NCBI GenBank assembly: GCA_021413735.1
Contig: JAIOPV010000104.1
Coordinates: 1 to 63,645, forward strand
DNA from: Planctomycetota bacterium
GTDB lineage: Bacteria; Planctomycetota; Planctomycetia; Gemmatales; Gemmataceae
Length of the DNA: 63,645 nt
Direction: 5' to 3'
This document shows positions 35,892-45,874 of the stretch, one piece after another. The position numbers and the translations under genes were made by a program. Every line of letters starts with the position of its first letter. Position 1 is the first letter of the stretch. Below the pieces are notes generated by a model. It was not told the DNA's origin. It saw only the letters and a list, made by a program, of their open reading frames with translations, and searched no databases.

Positions 35892-37709
35892 ATGTGGCTT
35901 CTACCCCTACTAATCGTCGGCACGACCGTCTTGCTGTCATTCCCGCTGGGTCGATACTTGGCCTGGATCATGGACGGCAAGTACAAGGCCCCGGCCGCGC
36001 TGCTGTGGATCGAGCGACAGATCGACACCGGCCCACAAAACTGGAAGCAGTATTGCTACGCGATGCTGTTGTCGAACGCTGTGATCTTGCTGTGCGGATT
36101 CCTTGTGCTGGCCACGCAGCCGTGGCACCCCGTGTTCCTGAACCCGGACAACAAGGGGATGCTTTCACCAACCACGATCTTCAATACCGCTTGCTCATTC
36201 CTGACCAACACGAACCTCCAACACTACTCGGGTGAGGTTCACCTGAGCTACGCGAGCCAGTTGTTCGCGATCATGTTCAAGCAGTTCATCACCCCAGCGA
36301 TCGGGCTGGCGGCCCTCCTGGCCGTGATCCGTGGACTGCGTGGGGACGACGATGTCGGTAACTACTTCCTTGATGTGTGGCGTGGTGTGATCTACGTGCT
36401 GCTTCCTCTCAGCCTGATCCTCGCGGTAATACTGATCGCCGGTGGCTGCCCGATAACTCTGGAAGGCAACGCCCAGGCCATGACTGTCCAGGCGGCGGCG
36501 ATGGGAACCAACGATGACGGCAGCGCGAAGCCGCAGGGGATCGCCCGTGGTCCGGTCGCTGCGGTTGTCGCGATCAAGCAACTCGGCACGAACGGAGGCG
36601 GGTTCTTCGGCGTGAACTCGGCGCACCCGCTGGAAAATCCAACGGCGCTGACGAACTTCGCCGAGTGCGTTGCGATCATCTTGCTGCCGATGGCTTGTCT
36701 CGTGATGTTCGGGCGGATGATCCGCGATATGCGGCACGCTGGTATTGTCTTCGCTGTCGCGCTGCTCCTGCTCGGCACGTTCACGGCGTGGGCGATTTAC
36801 CACGACACCACGAAGCCAAATCCGGCACTGTTGGCCCACACGGAGAAGCGAGTCAAGGTGCCCGGGGTGGAGGAAAAGGTGATCTCTTCGCTGGGCGCGC
36901 TACCCGTCGATCAGTCCGGCCTTGGGAACCTTGAGGGCAAGGAACTCCGCTTCGGACCATCTGCCGGGGCGACGTGGTCTGCGATCACCACCTGCACGAG
37001 CAACGGTTCCGTGAACTGTATGCACGACAGCCTCAATCCGAACGCTGGCCTTACGCCGCTCGCGGGGATGTGGCTGAACTGCAACTTCGGCGGGGTCGGG
37101 GTCGGGCTCATCAACATGCTGGTATACCTCGTCGTCGCCGTGTTCCTCGCGGGGTTGATGGTTGGGCGGACGCCCGAGTACCTGGGGAGGAAGGTCGAAG
37201 CTCGGGAGATGAAACTGGCGATGCTCGCCATGCTCATCCACCCACTCATGATCCTCGGGCCGACCGGAGTGTTCGCGGCGCTCGAATGGGGGAAGGGCGC
37301 GACCAACAACCCAGGCGCGCACGGATTCAGTGAGATTCTCTATGAGTTTACCTCCGCGAGCGCGAACAACGGCTCGGGCTTCGAAGGGTTGGGCGACACC
37401 TACGGGTTCAACGACGCGAAGGCGAACCCGTCGGCACCGGCGACCTACGCTCCCCATTGGGACATCGCGACCGGCCTCGTGATGGTGATCTGCCGGTTCA
37501 TCCCGATCATTGCGCCGATCGCATTGGCGGCTGGACTTGCTCGAAAGAAGAAGACGCCGTTCACGAGCGGCACCATGCGGACGGACACCGCCACGTTCGG
37601 GTTCGTGCTCCTTGGCACGATCATCCTCGTCGGGGCGCTTCTGTTCCTCCCCGCCGCAGTCTTGGGTCCCGTGGCCGAACACTACGGACCAATGCCGTTC
37701 GGACGGTAG
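35892..37709 (+). CDS. kdpA: Potassium-transporting ATPase, channel-like subunit A
   Basis: This is a 605-residue membrane subunit that binds and translocates K+, related to the SKT channel superfamily. The four selectivity-filter regions are visible: AACSFLTNTNLQHYSGE-type (NTACSFLTNTN), GTNGGGFFGVNSAHPLENP, MWLNCNFGGVGVGLINML and FTSASANNGSGFEGLG. About ten helices are present. The length is slightly above the usual 557-600. It is followed by a small unknown gene and then kdpB. Confidence 0.95.
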   Translation: MWLLPLLIVGTTVLLSFPLGRYLAWIMDGKYKAPAALLWIERQIDTGPQNWKQYCYAMLLSNAVILLCGFLVLATQPWHPVFLNPDNKGMLSPTTIFNTACSFLTNTNLQHYSGEVHLSYASQLFAIMFKQFITPAIGLAALLAVIRGLRGDDDVGNYFLDVWRGVIYVLLPLSLILAVILIAGGCPITLEGNAQAMTVQAAAMGTNDDGSAKPQGIARGPVAAVVAIKQLGTNGGGFFGVNSAHPLENPTALTNFAECVAIILLPMACLVMFGRMIRDMRHAGIVFAVALLLLGTFTAWAIYHDTTKPNPALLAHTEKRVKVPGVEEKVISSLGALPVDQSGLGNLEGKELRFGPSAGATWSAITTCTSNGSVNCMHDSLNPNAGLTPLAGMWLNCNFGGVGVGLINMLVYLVVAVFLAGLMVGRTPEYLGRKVEAREMKLAMLAMLIHPLMILGPTGVFAALEWGKGATNNPGAHGFSEILYEFTSASANNGSGFEGLGDTYGFNDAKANPSAPATYAPHWDIATGLVMVICRFIPIIAPIALAAGLARKKKTPFTSGTMRTDTATFGFVLLGTIILVGALLFLPAAVLGPVAEHYGPMPFGR

Positions 37710-37744
37710 TCAACACACGGAAATGCATCACGAGGAGATTTTCC

Positions 37745-38068
37745 GTGTTTCGACACCTAAGTGTCATCGTGATCCTGGCGGGGTCGAATGATGCGGAAGG
37801 CTCGATGACCTCGATGCATCAGCGTGACGCGGATCGGGGAATGCGAACTGTGGCGAAGGCCGTGTGGCAGACAGTGCCGACAATGCCACACCCCCCGTAC
37901 CGGATGACCCCCGACACCGAGGTTCTACTTGACAGCCGCCCGGCAGACTACAGCTCGATCACGGAGGGTGCCCAGATCGAGGCGATGGAAGTAACGCCGG
38001 AGGGATTGATCCTGAAAGTCCGCTTCCGCACCCAGGCTGGACGACCGCCATTGAGGGATCCCCGTTGA
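37745..38068 (+). CDS. Unknown 107-residue protein between kdpA and kdpB
   Basis: The GTG start has a strong GAGGAG ribosome site eight bases upstream, and the frame stays open to 38068. The first residues (LSVIVILAGSNDAEG) are weakly hydrophobic. The rest is soluble, with TPDTEVLLDSRPADYSSITE and MEVTPEGLILKVRFRTQ forming probable beta strands. I recognise no family. Sitting inside the kdp operon in the place where kdpA and kdpB are usually adjacent, it may be an accessory factor. Spurious coding is possible. Confidence 0.45.
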   Translation: MFRHLSVIVILAGSNDAEGSMTSMHQRDADRGMRTVAKAVWQTVPTMPHPPYRMTPDTEVLLDSRPADYSSITEGAQIEAMEVTPEGLILKVRFRTQAGRPPLRDPR

Positions 38069-38140
38069 TCCCGAGCCCGCCACCTGGCCCCAGGCCGGTC
38101 GCGGCGTACAACCCCGAACCACCAACGAAGCTCGATCCCT

Positions 38141-40312
38141 ATGACCACTATGACCCAACCTCCGACCCTCAATCCGAACGAACTGAAAGCTGCTCGGCGA
38201 CTGAGTCGCAGCCAGGGGTTGTTCGCTCCCGATCTGCTGAAGTCCGCGCTCGCGCGCGCATTCGTGATGCTCCGTCCGGACATCATGTGGAAGAACCCCG
38301 TGATGTTCACGGTCGAAATCGGCACCGTGCTGTCGGTGGTCTACACGGTCTACAAGCTAATCGACCCAGGTTCGACGCTCGCCACGTTCGGCTATCTGGT
38401 CGCGCTCGACGTGTGGTTGTTGTTGACTGTGATTTTCGCCAACTTTGCCGAGGCGTTGGCTGAGGCCCGCGGCAAGGCTCAGGCCGATGCACTGCGGAAG
38501 ACACGCCAGGAAACTCCAGCGTTTCGGCTTGCCCCCGATGCGGCACCGACCGACGCACTCACCGATTCCGCGACGATCGAGGAAACTGTTTCCACCGCTC
38601 TCCAGGAAGGCGACCTGGTCGTCGTCACGGCGGGCGAGTTCATTCCGGGCGACGGCGAGATCGTGGCCGGCGTAGCGAGCATCGACGAGTCCGCGATCAC
38701 CGGTGAATCCGCACCCGTGGTGCGGGAAGGCGGGGGCGACCGATCCGGTGTCACCGGTGGCACACGAGTACTGTCAGACCGCGTCGTGGTCCGCATCACT
38801 GCCGCTGCGGGGAAGTCGTTCCTTGATCGAATGATCGCGTTGGTGGAAGGTGCAGCCCGGCAGCGGACACCCAACGAGATCGCGCTGTCGCTCGTGTTGT
38901 CGGCGTTCACGCTCATCTTCCTGATCGTGGTCGCGGCCTTGTGGCCGATGGCCGCGAACGCCGAGTCGTACATGAAGGACTACCTTGGGGCCGACGTCAA
39001 GAGCCTTGGCACCGACATCCCGACTCTGGTGGCTCTGCTGGTGTGCCTGATCCCGACAACGATCGGTGCCTTGCTCGCGGCAATCGGCATCGCGGGCATG
39101 GATCGCGCTCTGCGAGCGAACCTGATCGCCAAGAGCGGCAAGGCCGTCGAGGTCGCGGGTGACATCGACACACTACTGCTCGACAAGACGGGCACGATCA
39201 CGCTCGGCAACAGACGCGCGACGCGGTTCGTGCCGCTGGACAACCTCGCCGCGAGCGAGGTCGGTTACCTCGCGGCTCTCGCGAGTTCCACGGACGAGAC
39301 GCCGGAAGGCAAGAGCATTGTCGATCTGCACCAGAGGACGCCTGGAGCGGCTACAGCCATCCCTTCACCGGGGGCGCGGTTCGTTCCCTTCACGGCTCAG
39401 ACCCGCATGAGCGGTGTGGACACGCCGGATGGTCGGAGCATTCGCAAGGGTGCGACGGATGCCGTGCTGAAGCACATCCGGGCACAGGGCGGAACTCCGC
39501 CCATGTTGCTCGACGAGCAGGTGAATGCCGTCGCTGGTCAGGGTTCGACTCCGCTGCTGATCGCCGACGGGAACAAGATCATCGGGATGGTAGTTCTCGA
39601 AGACATCCTGAAGCCCGGTATCAAGGAACGCTTCGAGCGTTTACGAAAGATGGGCATTCGCACCGTGATGGTGACCGGTGACAACCCGCTGACGGCGAAG
39701 GCAATCGCAGAGCAGGCCGGCGTGGACGACTACATCGCGGAAGCGACCCCCGAGGCCAAACTCGGGTACATCCGCAAGGAGCAGGCCGGCGGGCGTCTCG
39801 TCGCGATGATGGGCGACGGCACGAACGACGCGCCGGCGCTGGCTCAGGCCGACCTCGGCGTCGCGATGAACAGCGGTACCCAGGCGGCGAAGGAAGCCGG
39901 GAACATGGTCGATCTCGACAGCGACCCGACAAAACTGATCGAGGTCGTTGAGATCGGGAAGCAACTGCTGATGACTCGCGGAGCGCTGACGACGTTCAGC
40001 ATCGCCAACGACCTGGCGAAGTACTTCGCCATCGTCCCGGCGTTGTTCGCGAGTACGCTGCCGTGGCTGAAAGCGCTGGACTTCATGCAGCTGACATCGC
40101 CCACATCGGCGATCCTGTCGGCGGTGATCTTCAACGCGATCATCATTCCGCTGCTGATCCCGATCGCTCTGAAGGGCGTGACGTATCGCCCCGTGGGTGC
40201 CGATGCGTTGCTTCGCAGGAACTTGCTGATCTGGGGACTGGGTGGGGTGATTGCCCCGTTCTTCGGGATCAAGCTGATTGACATGCTCCTGGCGGCTTTC
40301 GGACTGGCGTGA
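38141..40312 (+). CDS. kdpB: Potassium-transporting ATPase, P-type catalytic subunit B
   Basis: This is a 723-residue P-type ATPase that hydrolyses ATP to drive K+ uptake through KdpA. The phosphorylated Asp is D348 in [13 protein letters not shown]. The actuator loop is [10 protein letters not shown], and the hinge is [40 protein letters not shown] matches the P-domain. About seven helices are seen, as usual for KdpB, and the length is normal (about 680) plus a short N-terminal extension. kdpC starts 52 bases downstream. Confidence 0.96.
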   Translation: MTTMTQPPTLNPNELKAARRLSRSQGLFAPDLLKSALARAFVMLRPDIMWKNPVMFTVEIGTVLSVVYTVYKLIDPGSTLATFGYLVALDVWLLLTVIFANFAEALAEARGKAQADALRKTRQETPAFRLAPDAAPTDALTDSATIEETVSTALQEGDLVVVTAGEFIPGDGEIVAGVASIDESAITGESAPVVREGGGDRSGVTGGTRVLSDRVVVRITAAAGKSFLDRMIALVEGAARQRTPNEIALSLVLSAFTLIFLIVVAALWPMAANAESYMKDYLGADVKSLGTDIPTLVALLVCLIPTTIGALLAAIGIAGMDRALRANLIAKSGKAVEVAGDIDTLLLDKTGTITLGNRRATRFVPLDNLAASEVGYLAALASSTDETPEGKSIVDLHQRTPGAATAIPSPGARFVPFTAQTRMSGVDTPDGRSIRKGATDAVLKHIRAQGGTPPMLLDEQVNAVAGQGSTPLLIADGNKIIGMVVLEDILKPGIKERFERLRKMGIRTVMVTGDNPLTAKAIAEQAGVDDYIAEATPEAKLGYIRKEQAGGRLVAMMGDGTNDAPALAQADLGVAMNSGTQAAKEAGNMVDLDSDPTKLIEVVEIGKQLLMTRGALTTFSIANDLAKYFAIVPALFASTLPWLKALDFMQLTSPTSAILSAVIFNAIIIPLLIPIALKGVTYRPVGADALLRRNLLIWGLGGVIAPFFGIKLIDMLLAAFGLA

Positions 40313-40364
40313 GCCGCCCGTTGGGGCGACCGCTCAATGTGAACTTCTAACACCATGGTCTGTC

Positions 40365-41459
40365 ATGAAACATATTCGCGCAAACTTACTGCTCCTGGGC
40401 CTCACCGTCATGGTTTGTTGTGTCGCCTACCCAGCTAGCCTCTGGGTCGTGGGTCAGGTCATCTTCCCGAGCAACGCGGGTGGAAGCCTGATATCCGAGA
40501 AGGTAAAGGGGCCGGATGGGAAGGAAACCGAGGTCGTCAAAGGCTCGCGGCTGATCGCACAGCCGTTTACGAGTGACGAATATTTCTGGTCGCGACCGTC
40601 GGCGGCGTCTTACAACGCGACCGCTTCGAGCGGGAGCAACTGGGGAGCGAATAACCCGAAACTGCGAGATCGGGTTGCCCAGCAACTTGGGACGATGGTC
40701 GTGTACAAGAAGGGGAGTCGGTCGGCCGGTAGCGGTGTGGAACCTCGCACCCCACAGCAGGACATCGAAGCGTGGTTCGCGGCGGCTCCGGACCGGGTCG
40801 CTTCGTGGGCGTCAGACATTTCGGTCGCCCCTGGAAACTGGGCGAAGACAGACCTCGCCAACGACAAGTATGGCCTCCAAGGTGAGTACATCCTCGTGTG
40901 GACGAAGGACCACCCCGAAGTGATGGAGGAGTGGAAGAAGGCGAACCCGACGAAGACTGACGAGCCGAAGCCCGAAGACCTCGTCGGACCATTCTTCGCG
41001 AGTTTTGCGAAGGTCAACCCTGCGAAATGGCCAGGTGTCGTGGAGGCAAAGGAAGCCAATGGGACGGCGGTGAAGCGAATCGAGCCGGTGTCGTCGGACT
41101 CCGCGATCTCGGCGAACTTCTTCGACCTGTGGGTAAGTGACCCTGCGAACAAGGAACACGTCGCGGACCTGGAGCCGGTGATCGCCGACATGGTGATGGC
41201 GTCCGGGTCGGGGCTCGACCCGCACATCACTCTGCGAAATGCGATGTCCGTTTACCAACTGGACCGTGTTGCCGCAAAGCGGACACCGGCCACCGGAGAT
41301 GCAACGAAGACACGCAAGGACATCGAGGAGTTAGTGAAGAAAGCGTCATTCACGCCTTTGTCGGGGCTTGTTGGCGAACCGCTTGTAAACGTGCTGGAGG
41401 TGAATGTCGAACTCGACAAGAAGTTCCCTGTGCCGCCCGCTCCGGCAAAGATGCCGTGA
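40365..41459 (+). CDS. kdpC: Potassium-transporting ATPase subunit C, enlarged
   Basis: This 364-residue KdpC is nearly twice the usual length (about 190). The N-terminus has one helix (LLLLGLTVMVCCVAYPASLW), then GSRLIAQPFTSDEYFWSRPS and ASSGSNWGANNPKLRDRV, all KdpC marks. The C-terminal GLDPHITLRNAMSVYQLDRV is also typical. Between them lies an insertion of about 150 residues (DRVASWASDISVAPGNWAKT onward, tryptophan- and lysine-rich) that standard KdpC lacks. KdpC is the assembly and ATP-affinity subunit. The ATG chosen gives the helix at the N-terminus. A hairpin follows at 41500. Confidence 0.9.
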   Translation: MKHIRANLLLLGLTVMVCCVAYPASLWVVGQVIFPSNAGGSLISEKVKGPDGKETEVVKGSRLIAQPFTSDEYFWSRPSAASYNATASSGSNWGANNPKLRDRVAQQLGTMVVYKKGSRSAGSGVEPRTPQQDIEAWFAAAPDRVASWASDISVAPGNWAKTDLANDKYGLQGEYILVWTKDHPEVMEEWKKANPTKTDEPKPEDLVGPFFASFAKVNPAKWPGVVEAKEANGTAVKRIEPVSSDSAISANFFDLWVSDPANKEHVADLEPVIADMVMASGSGLDPHITLRNAMSVYQLDRVAAKRTPATGDATKTRKDIEELVKKASFTPLSGLVGEPLVNVLEVNVELDKKFPVPPAPAKMP

Positions 41460-41499
41460 GTTCTCCTACCTGATCGCTACGGAGAATTCAGTTGCATAC

Positions 41500-41529
41500 C
41501 CCAGCGGAGGGAAATGTCCCTCTGCTGGG
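41500..41529 (+). terminator. 13-bp hairpin after kdpC
   Basis: CCCAGCGGAGGGA at 41500-41512 pairs with 41517-41529 with one wobble pair, around the loop AATG, 40 bases after the kdpC stop. No T-run follows. The position is right for the end of the kdp transcript. Confidence 0.55.
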
Positions 41530-41711
41530 TCTGCCTACTCCATTCCGGACAGACCCGAAGCCCTGTCATTCATCTCGGGAGCAACGACATTCCGCCAACC
41601 GACCCGCTCGCACTTCTTGTGGACCCGTCCAGGCAGAGCAAAAAAACCGAAACTGCGTAACGATTTGCTCACATTCGGCGGTAAAGTGGCAACACTTCAC
41701 GGAGAGCCGCC

Positions 41712-42485
41712 ATGCAAGGTCGTGTTCCAGCCACCGATTTCGACCGGGCATGGCAGGCTCAAAAACCCGTTCTCAGCCGACAGGCCACTGTGCTGTTCGA
41801 TGACCCGCGACTTCGCCCCGCTCCTTCACCAGATGATCTCCTCAATAAAAACAAGCCTGTCATCGAGGCACGCTGGCCAGTTGCTTCTCCCGAAGCGCCC
41901 GCTCAGTGGTTCCTTGTTGAACTCACTCGTGAACTTCTCGGCTTCGGCTGGACCGTATACGATGGGACACTTCGAGGCATGATCCGCCGGAAGGTTTGGT
42001 CCGATGCCGACGTGGATGAACTGCTTCAAGGCGCTGCCGCGACGTCCATCAAACGGCTTCCAGAACTGGTCACTCGCCCACGGCCACTCTTTGGGTGGTT
42101 GTGCATGTTCGTTCGACAAGAGCGGGTCGAGTGGCTACGACGCGGAATCGGGAGGCTCACGTTCGCACCCTACGGCATTCCTGAACAGGCCGACACCGGG
42201 ACGACGCCCACGCAAGCGGAGCGGCTGGCCCGCGTCCGCGACATGTACGAGCAGGTGCTCGCCAGCCTCGAAGCTGAAGATGCGGAATTGCTGGGGCTCA
42301 CTGCGGCTCAGGGACTCGGTCCCAGTCAAATCGCGAATATGATTGGAGTCACCGACGTCAACGCCCGGCAACGCATCTTTCGTGCTCGCTGTGCGGCGGC
42401 TCGCGCATGGCAAAACCTCTTCCCCCAGGCTGCGGCTGAACTGGCCGAGTTTGGAGTCTTCCCTCCCGGAATCATCGCCTCATGA
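41712..42485 (+). CDS. Divergent ECF-type sigma factor-like protein
   Basis: This is a 257-residue protein with a sigma-like two-domain layout. Residues about 95-145 (DADVDELLQGAAATSIKRLP, then PRPLFGWLCMFVRQERVEWL) parallel region 2. Residues about 185-235 (YEQVLASLEAEDAELLGLTA, GLGPSQIANMIGVTDVNARQ) parallel the region 4 helix-turn-helix. An N-terminal part of about 90 residues is unlike common ECF factors. Its stop overlaps the Ser/Thr kinase start by four bases (ATGA), the ECF-kinase coupling known from planctomycetes. It probably transmits the kinase's signal to transcription. Confidence 0.65.
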   Translation: MQGRVPATDFDRAWQAQKPVLSRQATVLFDDPRLRPAPSPDDLLNKNKPVIEARWPVASPEAPAQWFLVELTRELLGFGWTVYDGTLRGMIRRKVWSDADVDELLQGAAATSIKRLPELVTRPRPLFGWLCMFVRQERVEWLRRGIGRLTFAPYGIPEQADTGTTPTQAERLARVRDMYEQVLASLEAEDAELLGLTAAQGLGPSQIANMIGVTDVNARQRIFRARCAAARAWQNLFPQAAAELAEFGVFPPGIIAS

Positions 42486-45400
42486 CCGGAGATCACTCGG
42501 ATGACTCAAACGACCTCGACATTCTCGATCAGTTCCTCGCCGCGTATGCGAACTCTCCGGACCGGGAAGTCACACTCACGCAATGGCAACAAGACCATGC
42601 CCACCTGAACGACGAACTTCGGCTTCTGGCCACGTTTGAGACACTGACCGCTCTTCGCGTTCCCAGAGAAATCGGTGGGGTGGAGCTCTTTGGGCTCATT
42701 GGTCGTGGCGGGATGGGACTTGTCTATGAGGGGGTGGAGCGGTCGGTTGGTCGGTCGGTGGCCGTGAAGCTGTGTCCCGCTGTTGGCGATCCGGGTGGTC
42801 GCGACCGGTTCTTGCGAGAGTGCCGCACACTCGGCGAATTGCACCAAACGTCGATCGTGCCGATCCTGAGTGCCGGCCGCGAAGGGCTGTGGCTATACTG
42901 TGTCATGCCTTTGATCGACGGCGAATCACTGGCTGAACTAACTCGTCGTGCTCGATCCACCGGGACAGGTCCGCTACCGCCGCTGCCAACGCTCATTGTC
43001 CAGACCGATTCCTCGTCGGCTGAAAATGCGATTCCGAATCCGGGCAAGGAGTATCTGCGTTCCGTGGTCGAGGTGATTGTCCTTGCAGCCGAAGCAGTCG
43101 GGTATGCCCATCAACGCGGTGTCTGGCATCTCGACATCAAGCCCGCCAATCTCATGCTTGAAGAAGCCGGTCACTGCTGGGTGATCGACTTCGGAGTGTC
43201 ACGCAATACGAGCCTCGATCCACTGCATCACACGGGCCTGACAATGGCCTATGCCGCACCCGAGCAGTGGGTCGGTGAGGGTGACGCACGTTCCGATGTA
43301 TGGGGCCTTGGGGCAACGCTGTATGAATTGCTCGTCCTCACGCGGCCGTTCCCGGATGAGCGGATGCAGGCGGACACAGCTCACGGACCTCGTTGGACTC
43401 CAAAGCCTCTGCTCGCACTTTGTCCCGATGTCCCCAGAGACCTCAATGCAATCTGTCTCAAGGCTCTCGCGGAACAACCAGACGAGCGATACCAGACGGT
43501 CGCTGCATTTGAGGCTGATTTGCGACGGTGGTTGAATGGCGAGGAACCCGTTGCACGGCCGTGGTCGCTATTGGCCCGCGCGCGAGCCTTTGCCCATCGT
43601 CATCAGGCCTGGGCTGTGGCGAGTGTCGCTTGTATCGTCGGGATGGTGACAACTCTCCTCCTGATCGCGCGAGGTGAATATCTCGATGCGAGACGTACCG
43701 CAGCAGAGGCCGAGGCGGTCGCTGCTCGCGCCAATTTACAACGCGAAGCCGATGCCCACACGCAAGCCCGCGTCTGGAATCTTCTCGAACAAGCCCGTGA
43801 TCGTCTCACCAACCCAACCGCGGGCCGACGTGCAGATGTCCGGCGATTACTCCTCGCAGCCGCTCGTGAGCAGCAGAGCATTTCCGATCCGGTTGCCGCT
43901 GGAACGCTCGCCACGGCTGTGCGGTCCCGGTACGTCGAGAGTCTGGGGCTGCTTGATGCGAAGAACTCGGTGCCCAAAACCACACACATGCTACCCGCGT
44001 CGGCGTTTCACGACTGGCCGATCGACATTCACCCCGACGGGAAGAGCCTCGCGATCGGAACGACTCGACGCCCGATCCTCTGGCGAAAAGGTTGTGAGCG
44101 TCCCGAAGTCACTGTTGAGGACGCGCATGGTCCAAGAAGCCGGGTCAAGTTTGGGCCTTGCGGTCGGCATCTCGCGGAACTTCGCGACGACGGCTCGCTG
44201 CGTCTTTGGGACGCAACCGCAACGACGATGATTGTTGAGCTGCTGGCTCCTCGTGGAGAAGGTGCCGTTCGAGCTGTCGCGTTTGATGCGGAGGAAACGC
44301 GGATCTGGGCCGCGTGCGCCGACAGTCGCATCACCTCGTGGGATCTGGCAACGCGAGACAACACGCGAGACTGGCCAGTTCAGATGAATCCGAAGCTCCT
44401 GGTATCCGCGGCGGCGTTCTCGATCAGTTCGGGCCTGGTTGCGCTTGGCGATTCCACAGGCACGGTTGTGGTACATGATGCGAATGGGGCAGTGGTCACT
44501 CGAATCGGCACACCAACGGGTCGGAAAGTTCAGGCGTTGGCGTGGTCCCCGGATGGCCGTCGGCTCGCTGTTGGGACCGATGATGGGATCGTGCAGGTCT
44601 ATCGGCGGAATGGGTTGCCGATTTATCGGGTGTCCATTTCTGCCTATGGGATTGGTCACCTCACATTCAGTCCCGATGGGAGGTGGTTCACGTCGCATTT
44701 TCGCAACAATGCGATGCAAGTCCGAGATTCCGCGACAGGACAACTCGTGCTCACGGGTTCGCTTCCCATCTGGGGCTTTGCTCAGGATGGGAAGACGTAT
44801 GCGGCTGGGAGCACCAACGAGATTGCTTTTGGGGAGCTGCTCCCTCCGCAGGGGATTGACCGTTACCAGGGACATCTCGCGGCAGTGGAGCAACTCGCGT
44901 GGGCGCCCGAAGGACAGCGATTCGCAACGCTATCGAGCGACTTTGAAGTGCGAACATGGGATACCACACGCGCTGGGTTGGCGGTCGCAGTGTTTCCTGT
45001 TCCACCGTCGGCTGGATTCTGGGCCACCCAGTCGGCGATGGCACTGGGGCCAAAGGGACGGCAGATCGCCTATGCCAGCGGTGGCCGGGAACGTTCACGT
45101 GTGATCGTGAATGAGCTTGCCACTGCGAAAGAGGTTGCTTCGTGGGACCTTCCCGGCGGCTTCGAGAAGCTGTGTCCGATGAACGAAGGACAGTTCCTCT
45201 CCGTGCGCGAAGAGATTGGTGAGGGATTTCGAAATGTCACAACGATGCGACGGTTGCTTGAGATTGGGAAGCCGTGTCCCGCGGGACAAGTGATTCGCAC
45301 GCCAGCCGCGTCGGACCGCTCGCGATTCATCGACCACTGGCTTTCACAAGATGGGCAACACTATCTGTGGGCTGGTCCACGGGAACCAGCCAATGATCGG

Positions 45401-45874
45401 CGAGTCGAACTCTATGAGGTTCATACCGGGCGGTTGGTCTGGCAGATCATGCCACCGACTGCACCCAACGACCTCGCGCCGGACTGTCTGCTCTCGGGTA
45501 ATCTTCAACATCTTTGGATACGGGATGGGAACCCAAAGACACTTCATTACGAATTGCCGCCGAGGAAACCGCCGACTTCCGTGAACGATGTGTTGTATGT
45601 CGTTTCGGCCGATCAACGCTGGGTGTTAGCGGGATCTCTCGCTGAAAATGGCATCCCTCGTGCTGCCGTGCTGAGGCGAGGACTGGATGACGAGCCGTGG
45701 ATCGAATTTCCCTTCCGAGATGGAAACGCCCCCGCCGGTGGGAGATACCTGTTCAGTCCGGACGGGAGGCATCTCGCGTGGGGAGCTGCCTCGGGGGCCG
45801 TAACTGTGATTGACATGTTGGAACTCGAAACGCAGGTCAAGCAGTTTGATGTCGAGATCACACCCCAGAAGTGA
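42482..45874 (+). CDS. Membrane Ser/Thr protein kinase with WD40-type repeats
   Basis: This is a 1130-residue PknB-type kinase with a sensor tail. The glycine loop is GRGGMGLVYEG (residues 74-84) with the ATP Lys at 97. The catalytic loop reads VWHLDIKPANLML, with HLD at 216-218 in place of the usual HRD but with Asp, Lys and Asn kept. VIDFGVSR is the DFG segment and AYAAPEQW the activation end. One helix lies near residues 376-396. From about 500 the protein has WD40-like blades (SPDGRRLAVGTDDGIVQVY, FSPDGRHLAWGAASG). The C-terminal propeller is predicted to lie outside the cytoplasm. It is coupled to the sigma-like gene just upstream. Confidence 0.88.
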   Translation: MTGDHSDDSNDLDILDQFLAAYANSPDREVTLTQWQQDHAHLNDELRLLATFETLTALRVPREIGGVELFGLIGRGGMGLVYEGVERSVGRSVAVKLCPAVGDPGGRDRFLRECRTLGELHQTSIVPILSAGREGLWLYCVMPLIDGESLAELTRRARSTGTGPLPPLPTLIVQTDSSSAENAIPNPGKEYLRSVVEVIVLAAEAVGYAHQRGVWHLDIKPANLMLEEAGHCWVIDFGVSRNTSLDPLHHTGLTMAYAAPEQWVGEGDARSDVWGLGATLYELLVLTRPFPDERMQADTAHGPRWTPKPLLALCPDVPRDLNAICLKALAEQPDERYQTVAAFEADLRRWLNGEEPVARPWSLLARARAFAHRHQAWAVASVACIVGMVTTLLLIARGEYLDARRTAAEAEAVAARANLQREADAHTQARVWNLLEQARDRLTNPTAGRRADVRRLLLAAAREQQSISDPVAAGTLATAVRSRYVESLGLLDAKNSVPKTTHMLPASAFHDWPIDIHPDGKSLAIGTTRRPILWRKGCERPEVTVEDAHGPRSRVKFGPCGRHLAELRDDGSLRLWDATATTMIVELLAPRGEGAVRAVAFDAEETRIWAACADSRITSWDLATRDNTRDWPVQMNPKLLVSAAAFSISSGLVALGDSTGTVVVHDANGAVVTRIGTPTGRKVQALAWSPDGRRLAVGTDDGIVQVYRRNGLPIYRVSISAYGIGHLTFSPDGRWFTSHFRNNAMQVRDSATGQLVLTGSLPIWGFAQDGKTYAAGSTNEIAFGELLPPQGIDRYQGHLAAVEQLAWAPEGQRFATLSSDFEVRTWDTTRAGLAVAVFPVPPSAGFWATQSAMALGPKGRQIAYASGGRERSRVIVNELATAKEVASWDLPGGFEKLCPMNEGQFLSVREEIGEGFRNVTTMRRLLEIGKPCPAGQVIRTPAASDRSRFIDHWLSQDGQHYLWAGPREPANDRRVELYEVHTGRLVWQIMPPTAPNDLAPDCLLSGNLQHLWIRDGNPKTLHYELPPRKPPTSVNDVLYVVSADQRWVLAGSLAENGIPRAAVLRRGLDDEPWIEFPFRDGNAPAGGRYLFSPDGRHLAWGAASGAVTVIDMLELETQVKQFDVEITPQK

